This document shows, in pieces, positions 39,301-50,700 of a stretch of 64,000 nt of DNA. The translations under genes were made by a program, and so were the position numbers. The stretch comes from Zonotrichia leucophrys gambelii (Eukaryota > Chordata > Aves > Passeriformes > Passerellidae). A model generated the notes under the pieces. The model did no database searches, was not told where the DNA came from, and saw nothing but the letters and a program-made list of their open reading frames with translations. How positions within the stretch are numbered: the first letter of the stretch is position 1; each line of letters starts with the position of its first letter. The stretch spans positions 12,421,038-12,485,037 of the forward strand of contig NC_088173.1 of the NCBI RefSeq assembly GCF_028769735.1. Reading direction: 5' to 3'.

Positions 39301-41940
39301 TGACAATCAGTTTTTAAAGGTGGAAGAACAGCTCATTATACAAATACAGTTGAACCTTTTAGGATCACACACCAATGGGTATCATGGGCTCTTACCCAAG
39401 AGCTTTATGCATGTAGGTTTGAAATCATTCCAATTTTTTTTTTTTTGACAACTGAAATGTGCATGCGCAAAGAGGATTCACAGAATAAACAAAATCCCAA
39501 AAACCAACCAAACAAAGAACAACAAAAAAAAGTGCATGTAAATGAACCCAGTGAGGGTGACATTCCCCAGAATAATACATGTTGTTCTGTCAGGGACTCC
39601 TTGTAAAATGGCTGCTCCAGGCATAAACCTGATGCAAAATAGATTCTATAATCCAGCCTGCATTAGTTAGATCATTAGCAGATTTTGTAAACACTAGCTG
39701 TAAGCATATTTATGAGTTCTTTATTCCCTTCTATTACTTAAAGAAAAAAAAAAAGAAAAAAATGAATGCATTCCACCAATAAACATATTTTTAAAACTAG
39801 GAAACTTCTGTTCTAAAGAAAATGCAAGTATTGCAAAAGCTTTTGTTAAGTTAGGCAATAACTAGCCTATTTAGCCCTATTTACACAGTTTCTTTTACTT
39901 AAAGCCAGGACCAAAATACTTGTGGTCTATACAAATGCTTTCAACATTTCACACTTAGCAAAATGGGGTGAGAATGTAAACAAGGATATCTAAATTAGTA
40001 TTGTGAACTCACTAGTTTGTGTATTTTGCAAGTTTGTTTGAATTTGTTGCTTTGAACTAGAATGGCATGATTTATATTGAAGAACCCCCTCAGAAATATT
40101 CTTTGTGAAGTGCTTCCAGTTTAGGAAAAAAATACTCCCTTCCCTCTCACCCTTGTCTTAGATACATTACAATATTCTGTACCTTCTCCTCTTTATCCAG
40201 CTGATCTATTATCTTGAGGGATTTTGTATTTCTGAAAAGCTAAAAGAAACATTCATCCATCAGCCATAGATCACGAAGTTCACATTGAATGTACATGAAA
40301 TGTTTAATTTTGTGCTCTACAAAATATCACAGCTTCCTTATCACCCTATTCCACCCTTTCCATCCCTGTTTCTTCTCTCACTGAGATATCTGCACAAGGT
40401 TAAAGAGACAAGGTCAAAAAGAACCAAACAGTAGACAATCCTCTACCAAACACTTAGAAAACAATCAGTCTTATCCCCAGTTAATTCTGAAATCTGGGCA
40501 GGTGGTTAGTCCTGTAAGGGGGCTGACCTGCAGAGAGTGCAAATCAGTGTCACTTCACTGGAATACAATTAGACCAACTTCACACCATCTAAGAATATGC
40601 TTTGGGATTTAGTTTAGCTAATGCCAGAGCTAAGAAAAAGCAATCCTTGATTCTTAAAACCAAGGTCAACTTAGGCAAGCGGTAAATTATTCCTTGCCTT
40701 CTTTGTTTATCATTCACAGTGTTGTTATTTTATCTTTTATTAAGAAAGGAAAGATAAGTGCTTTAAGGTGTATCTTTCAATGCTTTAAGCATTTTAAAGG
40801 TCTGTGTAGACAACTGATACTATCGTAAAAGTCAATAATAAGAAAATGTACTCTGTAGATTGCATTTTATTCTCACAGTTTAAGGATTTTAGGGGTTTTT
40901 TAATAGCTGCAGGGATTCATAATGCAGGTATATGAAAATTAGAATTTCTTCTTATTTTGCAAACTTTTTATTATTCATGCTATAGGCAAGCTAGAAAAGA
41001 TAGGTACAGCAGTGATTAGGAAAGGATATATTATTGCCACATTATAACACACAAACAAGTTTATGTTTTTCTGCATTGTACTAGAAGTTCAAATTTATTG
41101 AGTCATCTATATGAGAATCTAATCATCACTCAGCTTTTAAATTAAGGCAGCATTCATTGATTTATGCCAGACATAAAGAAGTTCCCTTCTCACAATTCTT
41201 TCTGATACATGGGGCATAATTCTGATAAAGTATGAGAGTATGTAATAGGGCCATTAAGAATTATTTGCATGTATGTAAAAAGGAAAGCAAAATATGTTCA
41301 TTTTTACTGCTGGCCTCTTCAAAGTGACAACTTCTTATTATCTTCTATTACATACTAAAAAATATTCAACAAATATGATTAAATTTTTTTTTACTTCATA
41401 GGGTTTACAGATAAAATGTAAATGCAATATATCTAAAAGTCAGAAATACATCTATGACAAAGGGATGCAATCATATCTTCTCTTTTTAAATGTGACAGGG
41501 TAAAGAAGATCATGAAGAGATACTTTAATAGCTAAAAGTTCACTTCACTTGTCTGGCTAGCATCTTAAACTATTTTCTAAAAGTCATTAACAAATTCCAA
41601 GGGAGTAAGTTAAAATATAGGTTAAAGTGTGTGGTTAAATAATTTTCACTTTTTTTGAAGCTGCAGGTTGTACATATGGGCATTCTTGTGAGATCTATTT
41701 GCCCCCATGAAGAAAGCTTGCAGATCATGGTTACTGTGTATATGCATAAATTCTTGGTTATAGTTTGTATTTACTGGGATCCTCATATTCACAAAGAATA
41801 GTGAACACTTTCAGAGGTGCTGTAGTAAATATCAACTGTAGAAAAGTGCCATTTTTTTTTGGCCCAATACTCATAATCCTCCTTCAACACCACCTCCCCC
41901 AACCCAAACTAACAATCAAAGCCAATCATTCATTTGAAAC
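36341..41940. other. Noncoding AT-rich DNA, no gene seen
   Basis: 5.6 kb without a supportable gene, RNA or transposon. A 10-bp inverted repeat with a 2-base spacer (36543-36552 and 36555-36564, ATTTTCTGAT and its complement) is present. T- and A-tracts occur near 38408, 39434 and 39745, and a C/A-rich low-complexity stretch near 39490-39530. The part at 40480-40680 is less AT-biased and could be unique conserved noncoding sequence, which cannot be judged without alignment. Confidence 0.65.
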
Positions 41941-42250
41941 TATTCAGAATGTTGAAAAAGACCTCCAAGGTCATCAGGTCCAAGCTTTGACCAAAGACCA
42001 CCGTGCCAACTACACCATTTTAGGAAGTGGCACTTGTCTTCTGAGCACTTCCAGGGATGGTGACTTCACTTCATTACCCTGTTCCAATGCTCAACCACTC
42101 TTTCAGCGAAGAGATTTTTCCTAACATCCAACCTGAACCACACCTTGGCTCAACTTGAGTCTCTTTCCCCTTGCCCTATGGCTAGTTGTCTGGGGGAAGA
42201 GGCTAATCCCCACCTCCAGCCTTGCCACAACCGCCTTTCTGTGATTCTAC
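41941..42250 (-). mobile_element. CR1 LINE 3' fragment, minus strand
   Basis: The plus strand reads as the reverse complement of a CR1 3' end. It opens with AGACCTCCAAGGTCATC, the complement of the family's 3' GATGATCTT-GAGGTCTTTTCC region. The line then runs through the complement of the segments for 'gagtcaccatccctgg', 'cattggaacaggctg' and 'gaaaaatttcttt' (GAAGAGATTTTTCCTAACAT at about 42106-42125), to the region with CCCTTGCCCTATGGCTAG. This corresponds to ORF2's last codons plus 3' UTR, with 5' truncation at the right end. 5' truncation is the normal outcome of LINE insertion. Similarity to the common 'lost-and-gained-threonine' bird CR1 consensus is from memory, so the subfamily is not assigned. 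Plus-strand frame 41765-42124 is antisense noise. Confidence 0.9.
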
Positions 42251-43383
42251 ATTTTTTAAAACATTTTAACCAAGATACCCAAAAGAGAAATTAATCCTAT
42301 ATTTATTCCAGAACTTTATTAAACTAAATGCTTACTTCTGCAAACTACTGTTGATTGGGGAAGTTGAATTTAAAAACTATTTTTTCTTGTTCTTTGAGAA
42401 GATTATGGAGAAAGCACAGATCAGAATGATCAAAATTCAGAAAGTGACAATATTGGAAACATTCTGTACTATGGTATTTTACCCAGGCAGCTAATTTTAA
42501 AAATCACAGCCCATCAATGCTAAGATATTTCCTCATAATAAATAAAAGCTTCCTACAAAACAGAGTGCCCATTAATTAGATTCTAGTTTTTGAATAAAAA
42601 ACTCAGATCAATATAGTATATGATTTTGATATTGCCTTTGTAAACTTTTGATATGAAGCCTACTGCTATTGTTTCAAATAACCCAGGTACCATATATGTA
42701 AATGTCATATAAAATAGACTCCAGCTAATTTCCAAGAGGGGCTAAAATACTCTCTCTGATTGAAGAAAAGTGCATGTGAAAAGAAACATACAAATTGGGG
42801 CGGTTTTTTCCCCTAGTAATTTGATTTGACATTGTGCTGTGTGCTTGCTATTATTTCTTATTTCAGTTGTCCCCAGTTTTCAGGAAGGAATTATCATCTC
42901 TGTCATTTAATGCATTGCAATTCCATAAATATGAATGGGGATAATTCAATGAATATTCTGATGCTAGGTGGATCTTAGTGGTGAAACTGAACTGAACAGA
43001 ATAGGAATTAGATCAATAGACTTGCAAACATTAAAAAGAAGGAAATTGCTTGACAGTTATAGTACTAAGCTCTTCTAAGTCATATTTTGGTCTTGTAAAA
43101 CACTCTTCATGCTATTTTAATTAATAAAACTGTTATCTACAGTATCATTAAATAAATCCATGTGTCTATTATGCAGCTTGAAAAATGGTGGAAATCCCTG
43201 AAATAATGGAACAACTTGATTAGAATAAGAAAAAAAACCAGAAATGCTCAATCTGTAATTACTCTTTCTTTTCAAGTCAGTTTAGTTAGTTTAGCCTGCA
43301 TGGGAAAGAGTATTTAAATTAACTTTGCTGTCTTTGCATGAAAGATGCTATGAGATGATTATGTGAGCTCTCCAGCTTTCCAG

Positions 43384-43417
43384 CAGACTGGCAATAACAG
43401 CAGACCGGCAATAACAG
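43384..43417. repeat. Two-copy 17-bp tandem duplication
   Basis: CAGACTGGCAATAACAG (43384-43400) is followed directly by CAGACCGGCAATAACAG (43401-43417). One base differs, a T/C transition, so the duplication is either fairly young or conserved. Confidence 0.92.
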
Positions 43418-44284
43418 CCACCTCATTTGTATCTTAATAATGACATATCTATTTCTGTAATCAATGATTGTGCATTACTTCCTTTCAAAAGAGCCCTGTT
43501 TCTTAGGATTGCTTAGAGATAAGTGGTGAAGGAGTTGGAGAGGTGCTATATTACACCAAAGGAGAGAGAGAGCTACACTATATTATACCTCAGATTCAGC
43601 TAAAATTGTCTTTTATGCTTTTTGGTGGAAGTTAAATTGCCGTGTTGTATAGTCTTGAACTATAAATTAGTATATGGGTGGTCTTTTACAGAAGATCTTT
43701 CTAACATTAAGACATTTGCATGTCACCTGGAGTCAAGCTGTATTTTGCTGGTTTTCCTCCAATAATCCGGATAAAATTCAAAGGACTTCACGATAAATTA
43801 CAAAACTCCAAGGCTGAGTCTAAAGCAGAATTACTGGCAAATAGCATGGTGATTTACCTGACATTAAGATGAACATATGCAAAAAGATTATGAGAATAAA
43901 AACTTTTTTCATCACAAGGCTAACTCCTCCATTTGCTAACAGTCCTGGAATTTGACTGCCTTAGCTAATATACAGCATCTGGAAAACTTATCATCTAGGG
44001 TATAGAATTTTTCTATTGTACCTCATTTGAATTTTACTCTACCACATTCATTTGGAGACACTACTGGAAACCACACCCTTGACTTTATAGATGCTTTCCA
44101 ATGCTTCTTAATAATGGTGTTTATTATTTTCAAATAAACCACTGCTGATCAAATTAGAAACAGATCTAATTTTACTTAAGAAATTTTTGACATTAAGAGA
44201 AAAATTATAGAATTATACCATAAATCTTTATTAAAATACATGATTTAAAGCAAGAACTTTATCCCATTGCTCTGTGCACCTATT

Positions 44285-44346
44285 TATATATATTATACTC
44301 ATATTATATACTCATATTATACTCATATATATTACACTCATATATT
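44285..44346. repeat. Irregular AT-rich repeat with ACTCATAT units
   Basis: Four ACTC words, each followed by ATAT or ATATT, occur at spacings of 13, 11 and 15 bases. This is a degraded minisatellite-like run in AT-rich DNA. Confidence 0.75.
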
Positions 44347-47046
44347 TTCCAAGTTTTTATTGGAATTTCTTTCAAACCAGTTTTAACTCTGCATTTGTGT
44401 CTTCACCGACAGGACCTCAAAATGACAAAAAAACCCAAAATGCATAAAATTCATAAGCACTTTAAATTCTGATACAGTTCAAATACAGTAATGCCTGTAT
44501 TTCCTGTCTCAAAATGTTTTTGCCTGCACTGAACCTTTTACTTACAGTTTTAAAGCTAGGATGTAGAGAATTAAGTATAATATATGCCTTAAAGCCCAAT
44601 TCAATTTCCTAAGCTTCACAGAATATTACTCTATTTTTCAATGACACATCATATTGTTTGTCACAGGGAGCAGAATGATAGGAGAAATATTTTGTTTCAT
44701 TTTCAGCACAGATCATACAAACCTAATTAGAATAAATATTCTTCTTAAATTAAGTTCATAACAGGATTTGTCACAGGCAGTTAAGAAAATTTGTAGACGG
44801 TACGTCTCACAGAAAACATTGCTGAAACTATTATAAGTTTTATTTATTTTTGCATAATTTACATATCGTTTAGTCTATGTTATGTTTGTATACATTAACA
44901 GGAATCCAAGCTATATTAGGGTTTACTCATCTAGTCATTTGTAGTTACTCTTCACATGGTGTATTCATCTGTTCATGTGAATTGTTCACTCAAGATTTAT
45001 ATCTGATAAAATATAGATTGGTAATTGACAACCATGACATGTCTTTCACATAAATTGGGTGACTCACCCATGGTAACAGTTTAAAGATAGCTAAAATGGA
45101 AAACACTCTGAAGAACTTCCAGAGTTTGTGGTTTGCACAAGAAATGCAAGTGAATATAACAGTTTGTAAACTTGAATTTTTTTACAACTTTTGGTGAATC
45201 ACTGTATCACTCTAGGTGATTTAGTACACTTACTATAGGAATCAATAAATAATTTTAGCTATTTTCAGTATGGCAAAAAATCATTTTAACAGGAAACTTC
45301 TGTCAATGATAATAAAAGATTTTGTATTTAAGATTTCTCCTGATGACAGAATTATGTGTTTCCCATATTTTGAAATAAGTGAAACGTATTTCATAAATCC
45401 AAACAATTGAAAAAACCCTCCAAACCCTAACCCACTTTTATTTTAATGACTGCCTGGCAGGGTAGGAGATAAAAAGCAGGCATGATTTTTATTTCTCCTT
45501 GCTAGATACAATTGCAGATTTAGAGAACTGCATGCTTTCCATTTGGAGACAACATTTTTACTCTGTCAATACACAGAATTCTGAAAGTATTGAAAGAACT
45601 AAAAAAAAAGAGAGAGAAAGGAAACTGGACAGCTGTTATTTTTGGTTAAGGATATTATAGTTTATAAAGAAAGCTCCCAGAGAAGAATGTAATGTTTATG
45701 TGCACATTCCTTACAGATGATAGTCATTAAAGAGAGGCTTTGTGGTTAACCCCTGTCAATGGGAATGTATGGAATATGGTAGGAAAAAAAAATATATTAC
45801 CACAATTTGTAGGAAAGTTTTATTTTTAAAGTATTGACTACATATTTATGAAAAAAGCTGTTTGAGGAGAGCAGTAGTGAAATGAAGATTTGCTCTTGCT
45901 CCTCCTTAAATCAGTAGCTGAAGTAAGCCCCTCTGATTTAATATAGGAAAATTTAGTTTGGAAAATTCTATGCTAAGGTAGACAGCCTTTTCTAATTTTA
46001 TATTCAATTTACAGTACAGTTCTACAGATTGAACTTAGGACACCTTTTAAAAAATTAAATTCAATTAATTTTAAATATTTTACAGCAGCTTCTCTAGGTC
46101 AGAAAGATATTTTTGTAAATAGCTGATGTTTGACTGACTCAACTAGGGTTTACTTTGCATCAACAGCTCAATAAATTATTCTGTAAAAGAAGCTAAATAG
46201 TCACATGCAATTATTTAAAATTATAGAATAATAATCACTACTGTCTCAAATAAATCATAATTTTACAGAGAAAAAATTGATGGATTGACTTTCTGAAGAA
46301 AAAATAAAATCAGAATCACTGAATGAACGGATAGAATCATGAGAAGAAGTCCCTTTAGGGTTTTCATAAAAAATTTTACTTTCTAGCAGTCATATAGCCC
46401 TTCTGTCACTTCAGTTAGTATGAATCAATAGAAAATAATTTGCACTGTATTCCATATGTTACTGCATGTTGATACACCTCCCCCAGAAGTCTGAACACAT
46501 ACCTAATCTTAATCAGATGGTAATAAGCTTTAAAGAGAAAGAAGCTGAAATGCGAAGTTTAATCTCTTCTTATGTATTAAGAAGGACAATCAGGGCTAAG
46601 TTTCCAAAAGACATTTTAAAAAGCCATGCATTAAACTGTAATGTGGCAGAAACAGTCATTTTTGCAGACAAAAGGAACAAGCATATGAATGCAGAAATTC
46701 AACTATTTGTAGGAAAAAATAACTTCTCCGGTTTTAACTGCATTTGATATTTCTTACAGCAAAAATCATGAAGATCATGGAAAAATTAATCTACAGCAGA
46801 AAGCATGCATGAACAGAATTTTGAAAAAGCACATTCCAAAAGAAAAGCTGAAATTCTGATTTTAAAAATTATTAGAATATCTCTGAAGAATCATCTAATC
46901 CTCTAGGATTCTCATTAATTGAGTTACATTATGAATTCTTCCTAAGGTAATTGTCCCATTCTCATTTAAATCAAAGCCAACTCAACCAGAGTAGAAAAGA
47001 CTCAACCAGATTTAAGCAATTTTTTGCTTTTTGTTTTTAGTGCTGT

Positions 47047-47227
47047 CTTCACTAAAAGGATAATTAAGCATTGGAATGGGCTGTCCAGGGAAGAGGTAGA
47101 GTCAGCATCCCTGGAATTCAAGAAATGACTGGATGTGGCACTTGGTGCCATGGCCTTGTTGACAAAGTGGTGATTGGTCTAAGACTGGACTCTGAGATTT
47201 GGGAGACTCTGTGATTCTATTCTGTGG
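47047..47227 (+). mobile_element. CR1 LINE 3' tail, plus strand
   Basis: The sequence follows the CR1 3' end in order: a 'gtggtgaaacattggaacaggctgcc'-like segment (GCATTGGAATGGGCTGTCC, 47068-47086), the CATCCCTGGAATTCAAGAAA segment (47107-47126), GACTGGATGTGGCACTTGGT (47129-47148) followed by GCCATGG (47149-47155), then GACTGGACTC (47183-47192). It ends in GTGATTCTATTCTG, the remnant of the ATTCTATR-type 3' terminal repeats. The stretch before the tail lacks roughly 15 bases (the usual 'ttttccaacctcaatg'), a local deletion. It is severely 5'-truncated and keeps only the last ORF2 codons and the 3' UTR. Confidence 0.92.
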
Positions 47228-47595
47228 TCTCCAATCTCCTAGTGCAGCATCTTAACCTGGCTATGGGAGGCACTGCTTTTTTTGTGTGAAGTTAACGGGG
47301 ATACCTTCAATGACACATGGCACAGTGTGGTGTAGAAACATCCTGCTGAAAATCAGCAGTGGGGGAAGTGACCAGCTGCTGGGGCTGTCACTTGCTAGTG
47401 CTCTGGAGCGTGTTGGACAATAGATCTTCTCATTTTTGAAGATCAGAGCAAGTTAAACAAACTAAATACACAATGGGTTTCAATCCAGATACACCTTTGC
47501 ACATAGGGTTGATACAGGCCCTGATCCTCAGCTGTTACCAGCGGCTGTCAGTAGAGAAATGTGAATTTGGAGCTGCCTTGATTTACATTTGAAGT
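47228..47595. other. GC-elevated noncoding DNA after CR1 tail
   Basis: About 370 bases have above-average G+C and no recognisable element. A small stem, CTGCTGA-AAA-TCAGCAG, lies near 47342-47360. No coding frame is supported. Confidence 0.5.
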
Positions 47596-47750
47596 ATGTT
47601 TGGATTTGGGTTGATTGCTTAGGGGTTTTTGTTTGGTTTTTGGGGTTTTACTGTGTTATTTCTTGAGTTGGTATTTTTGGATTCTCTCTTCGTTTTTCTT
47701 CTTGTTTTGTTTTGGGGTTTTTTGGGGGTTGTTTTTTTTTGGGGGGGGGA
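47596..47750 (+). repeat. T/G-rich tract with GGGG runs
   Basis: Plus-strand low complexity built from T-runs and G-runs, including several GGGGTTTT-type words, a T6 linker between G4 and G5 (47714-47728), then T9 (47732-47740) and G9 (47741-47749). Two frames stay open across it only because stop codons need A. Long loops make quadruplex formation possible but not canonical. Confidence 0.8.
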
Positions 47751-50700
47751 AGTTGTCTTTCCGATTCTTTCCACATATTCTGTGTTTTTCATATCTTTGG
47801 TCTGCCTATCTGCCCAGCCTTCTGTTCACCCATTCACCTATGTTTGGACACTACAAGTTGTTGCAGGATGTGAATGAACTAAATATTTAAACCTCGAAAG
47901 GTAATAATCCCATTTTGCAAGACTTTGTTTACACCTCATCTAAAATCAGCAAGAACAGGATATGTAAGCCTGGAAAAAAAGATTTAATGAGAACAGACTT
48001 AATAATATACAGGTACATGAAGGGTTAGTGGGGGAAGTGAAGGTCTGAACCAAGAATGAACTTGCTTTCATTACTGTATTCAAATATAAATTGTTTCCAT
48101 AAGCTAAAATGATGAACACATACATGAAAGGGGAAGAAAAAGGGGAGTGATTAAAGTTTGTTGAGACAGAAAGAGATGTCTGAAAATTTTGCATACAACA
48201 CTTATTATTCTTATTCTAAACATAAAATAACTGTATTATATCAGTTCATTCTTACATTAAATAGGAAAATACTGAGAGATGGGAAGGCAAAGCCTGGTAA
48301 AAACATTCTTCAGTTACAAATGAAGCACTGTGTTACATGGTGTTGCTGCTTAAGACAAAAGAATTATTTCAAACCCTTTCTGCAGTTTCTAAAAGGCCCT
48401 TCTTTAACTGCATTAGCACCATCAGACAAATCACATCTCCTTCTTACTAACTGGAAGATGCAACTTTATAACTGAATTAAAAAGCTACTGTGAAACAATG
48501 ATCCAGAGCACTGTCTAAGAGCATTTGTTAGGACAGTTTTTCATTCTGTGGTTGTACATGCTCAGGGCATAGTTTTTGACAGGGACTATTGGAAGATTGA
48601 ATTTTGATGGCTAAAGATAGTTACAAAAACAGGACAGAAAAAATTGAAATGTCTTTTTTGTTTTTTTTCAATATATCACAGTGCTTTGTAGTGAGGAAAG
48701 AACAGCTTTTAAAATAGTTAGATGCAGATGAGGGTGTGAACTCTTACAACCTACTCGTTTAGAAGGCGGACCAGAATGATAGCAGGGAATTAGAAAACTT
48801 AAAAATCAGAGATTTTTCATCCTTTTAAGAAAGGATGAAGAAATGTTCTTCCCCAGAGAAAGCAGTCAGTGAAAAAGAAGATATCTGTCATTTTACAGCT
48901 GAGTAGTAATTAACCAGCTCTTAGTCCTTACAACCATACTTACAGGTTAATCAAACTTTTAAGTCCTGGACTTCCTGGGTTTTGCTAACTTCTTCTATAA
49001 GAAATGTTGCTACTAAGCAGAGATTCTTGGATTTGTTGTCTTTTTTAACTAACCTTTTATTTAATTTTTCACGAGATCTCTCTGGAAATACAAAGAACAT
49101 GCCTTACATCTTTCCATCACGATGAACTTTATTTACTGTATGGAATTTCACCAGTGTTCACTTTCTGAAAAAAAAGAAATATACAAATATTTATATATCT
49201 ATATAACTCTTTAGCTAAATATACACATATATGAAGATATATTTATACAGTAAAAGATATGCATAAAGCGTTTCTGGTAATTGAATATCAACTAGAAGAG
49301 GAGGAGATGCAACTAAAAGTGACAAAGCAGATCACTCACTTCACTTCTCATACTGAGGAATAACATGGTTTGATAACAACAGACAAATGGTGGAACTATA
49401 CCCGAGAACATAGACTACAAATTAGACTGGAGTTTCAAAGGTGGGCAAGGGACTGGGCAGTAATCCAAATTTTGAAGTACCTGACCCATGCAGCCTCTCA
49501 CAGGTCACAGCAGTGGAAAATGTTCCCATTTGGGGTCTCAGTGGCTTTTCATGCAGCTCAGATGCTGAAGAATATGAAATAGGACTAAGAGGTGCTTCTC
49601 CAGTTTTCTAATAGTTCTATTTTTATTTTTTTTCTCTCTTCTGAAGTCCCCAGAGAATTCAGGACATAAAGAAGTTTCCCACCCAGACCCATTGTGGAGA
49701 GACATTGTCTCAGAAGTTCAGCTACCACACATTGATCCTTTCTTTACTTATTGCAGTTTGAGATCACCATGGCAAATGTGGGAGATCTTGAGCACTGGAA
49801 AGAGTGCAGATAAAAAGAATGAGAGAAGACCCAGATGACACACAGAAATACCCATTAAATGAAAACTTTAATCTAAAAATCTCTAATGTAAAACTACATT
49901 ATGCCACAGAGTTTAGGCATTTGAACATGAAGAAAAAGCAGAGAAAGGTCATCTAGAAACAGATGAAAATGGGAAACAAAACAAAAAAAAAAAAGCAAAC
50001 AAAAAAATCCCTTATTAAGCCTTTTGTAAACAAGGTGAGACCAAATACAGTAAACTCTTGATTTTATTAACCTGAGCCACAAAATGAGGGCCAAGTTACT
50101 GGTATGTCACTTCTCTTTGAAATTAATTTTATTCTGCAGTTCAGGACAATTAAATCTTTGCCCTTAAGACATCAGTGGAAAGGAATGGGAGTTATTTGCT
50201 TTTTTTTCCTCCCCCCTCAATGACATCTCTTCAGTAGCAGACAGGAATTTGCCCTCTGTTTTCAGTTTGTATAACATCATACTGTGCTTAAATAACCTAC
50301 AGGGTGAAATTCAACCTGATGTAGCTTCAGTTCCTTCAGGAAAATACAGCTATATTTTCCTTAGCAAGTTACTCTTCTGAGGTTTGGTATAACATCTGAA
50401 ATATTGCATTTTAAGGATCAAAGGAAATGTCACCCATCGGGTACAGTGATGCTGAAAAATACAGAAACCACAGCTCCTCACAGAGGAACAAAGTTTAAAT
50501 AAAGATACAACAAACCCAACAATGATGGGTCACAGTACACTGAGAAAAGTCAAGCAAATACAAATGGGTCATGCTTCACTTACAGTGCCACAAACTACAC
50601 CCAGTAAACATCTTTTGAACAACAACAACTTTAGTCTACTTTTCTAAAAGTTCAATGCATGCATTTGCTTTAGACAGAAACATATAAACAGGGCACATTT

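Larger units (their letters stand above)
42251..47046. other. Noncoding AT-rich DNA, no gene seen
   Basis: No gene, RNA or element recognised apart from the small repeats listed at 43384 and 44291. A 93-codon plus-strand frame at 46466-46747 is Lys/Asn/Ile-rich as expected from base composition and matches nothing known to me. Confidence 0.7.

Noticed and set aside
41765..42124. 119-codon plus-strand frame
   Set aside because: Its second half is the reverse complement of a CR1 3' tail, so the frame is a chance opening.
42236..42251. TTTCTGTGATTCTACA at the right end of the minus-strand CR1, looking like a separate plus-strand CR1 terminal repeat
   Set aside because: The first bases fit the continuing minus-strand CR1 equally well, so an independent or twin-primed insertion cannot be claimed.
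47615..47890. 91- and 82-codon plus-strand frames rich in Phe, Leu and Gly
   Set aside because: They read through a T/G low-complexity tract that cannot contain stop codons, so the openness is not informative.
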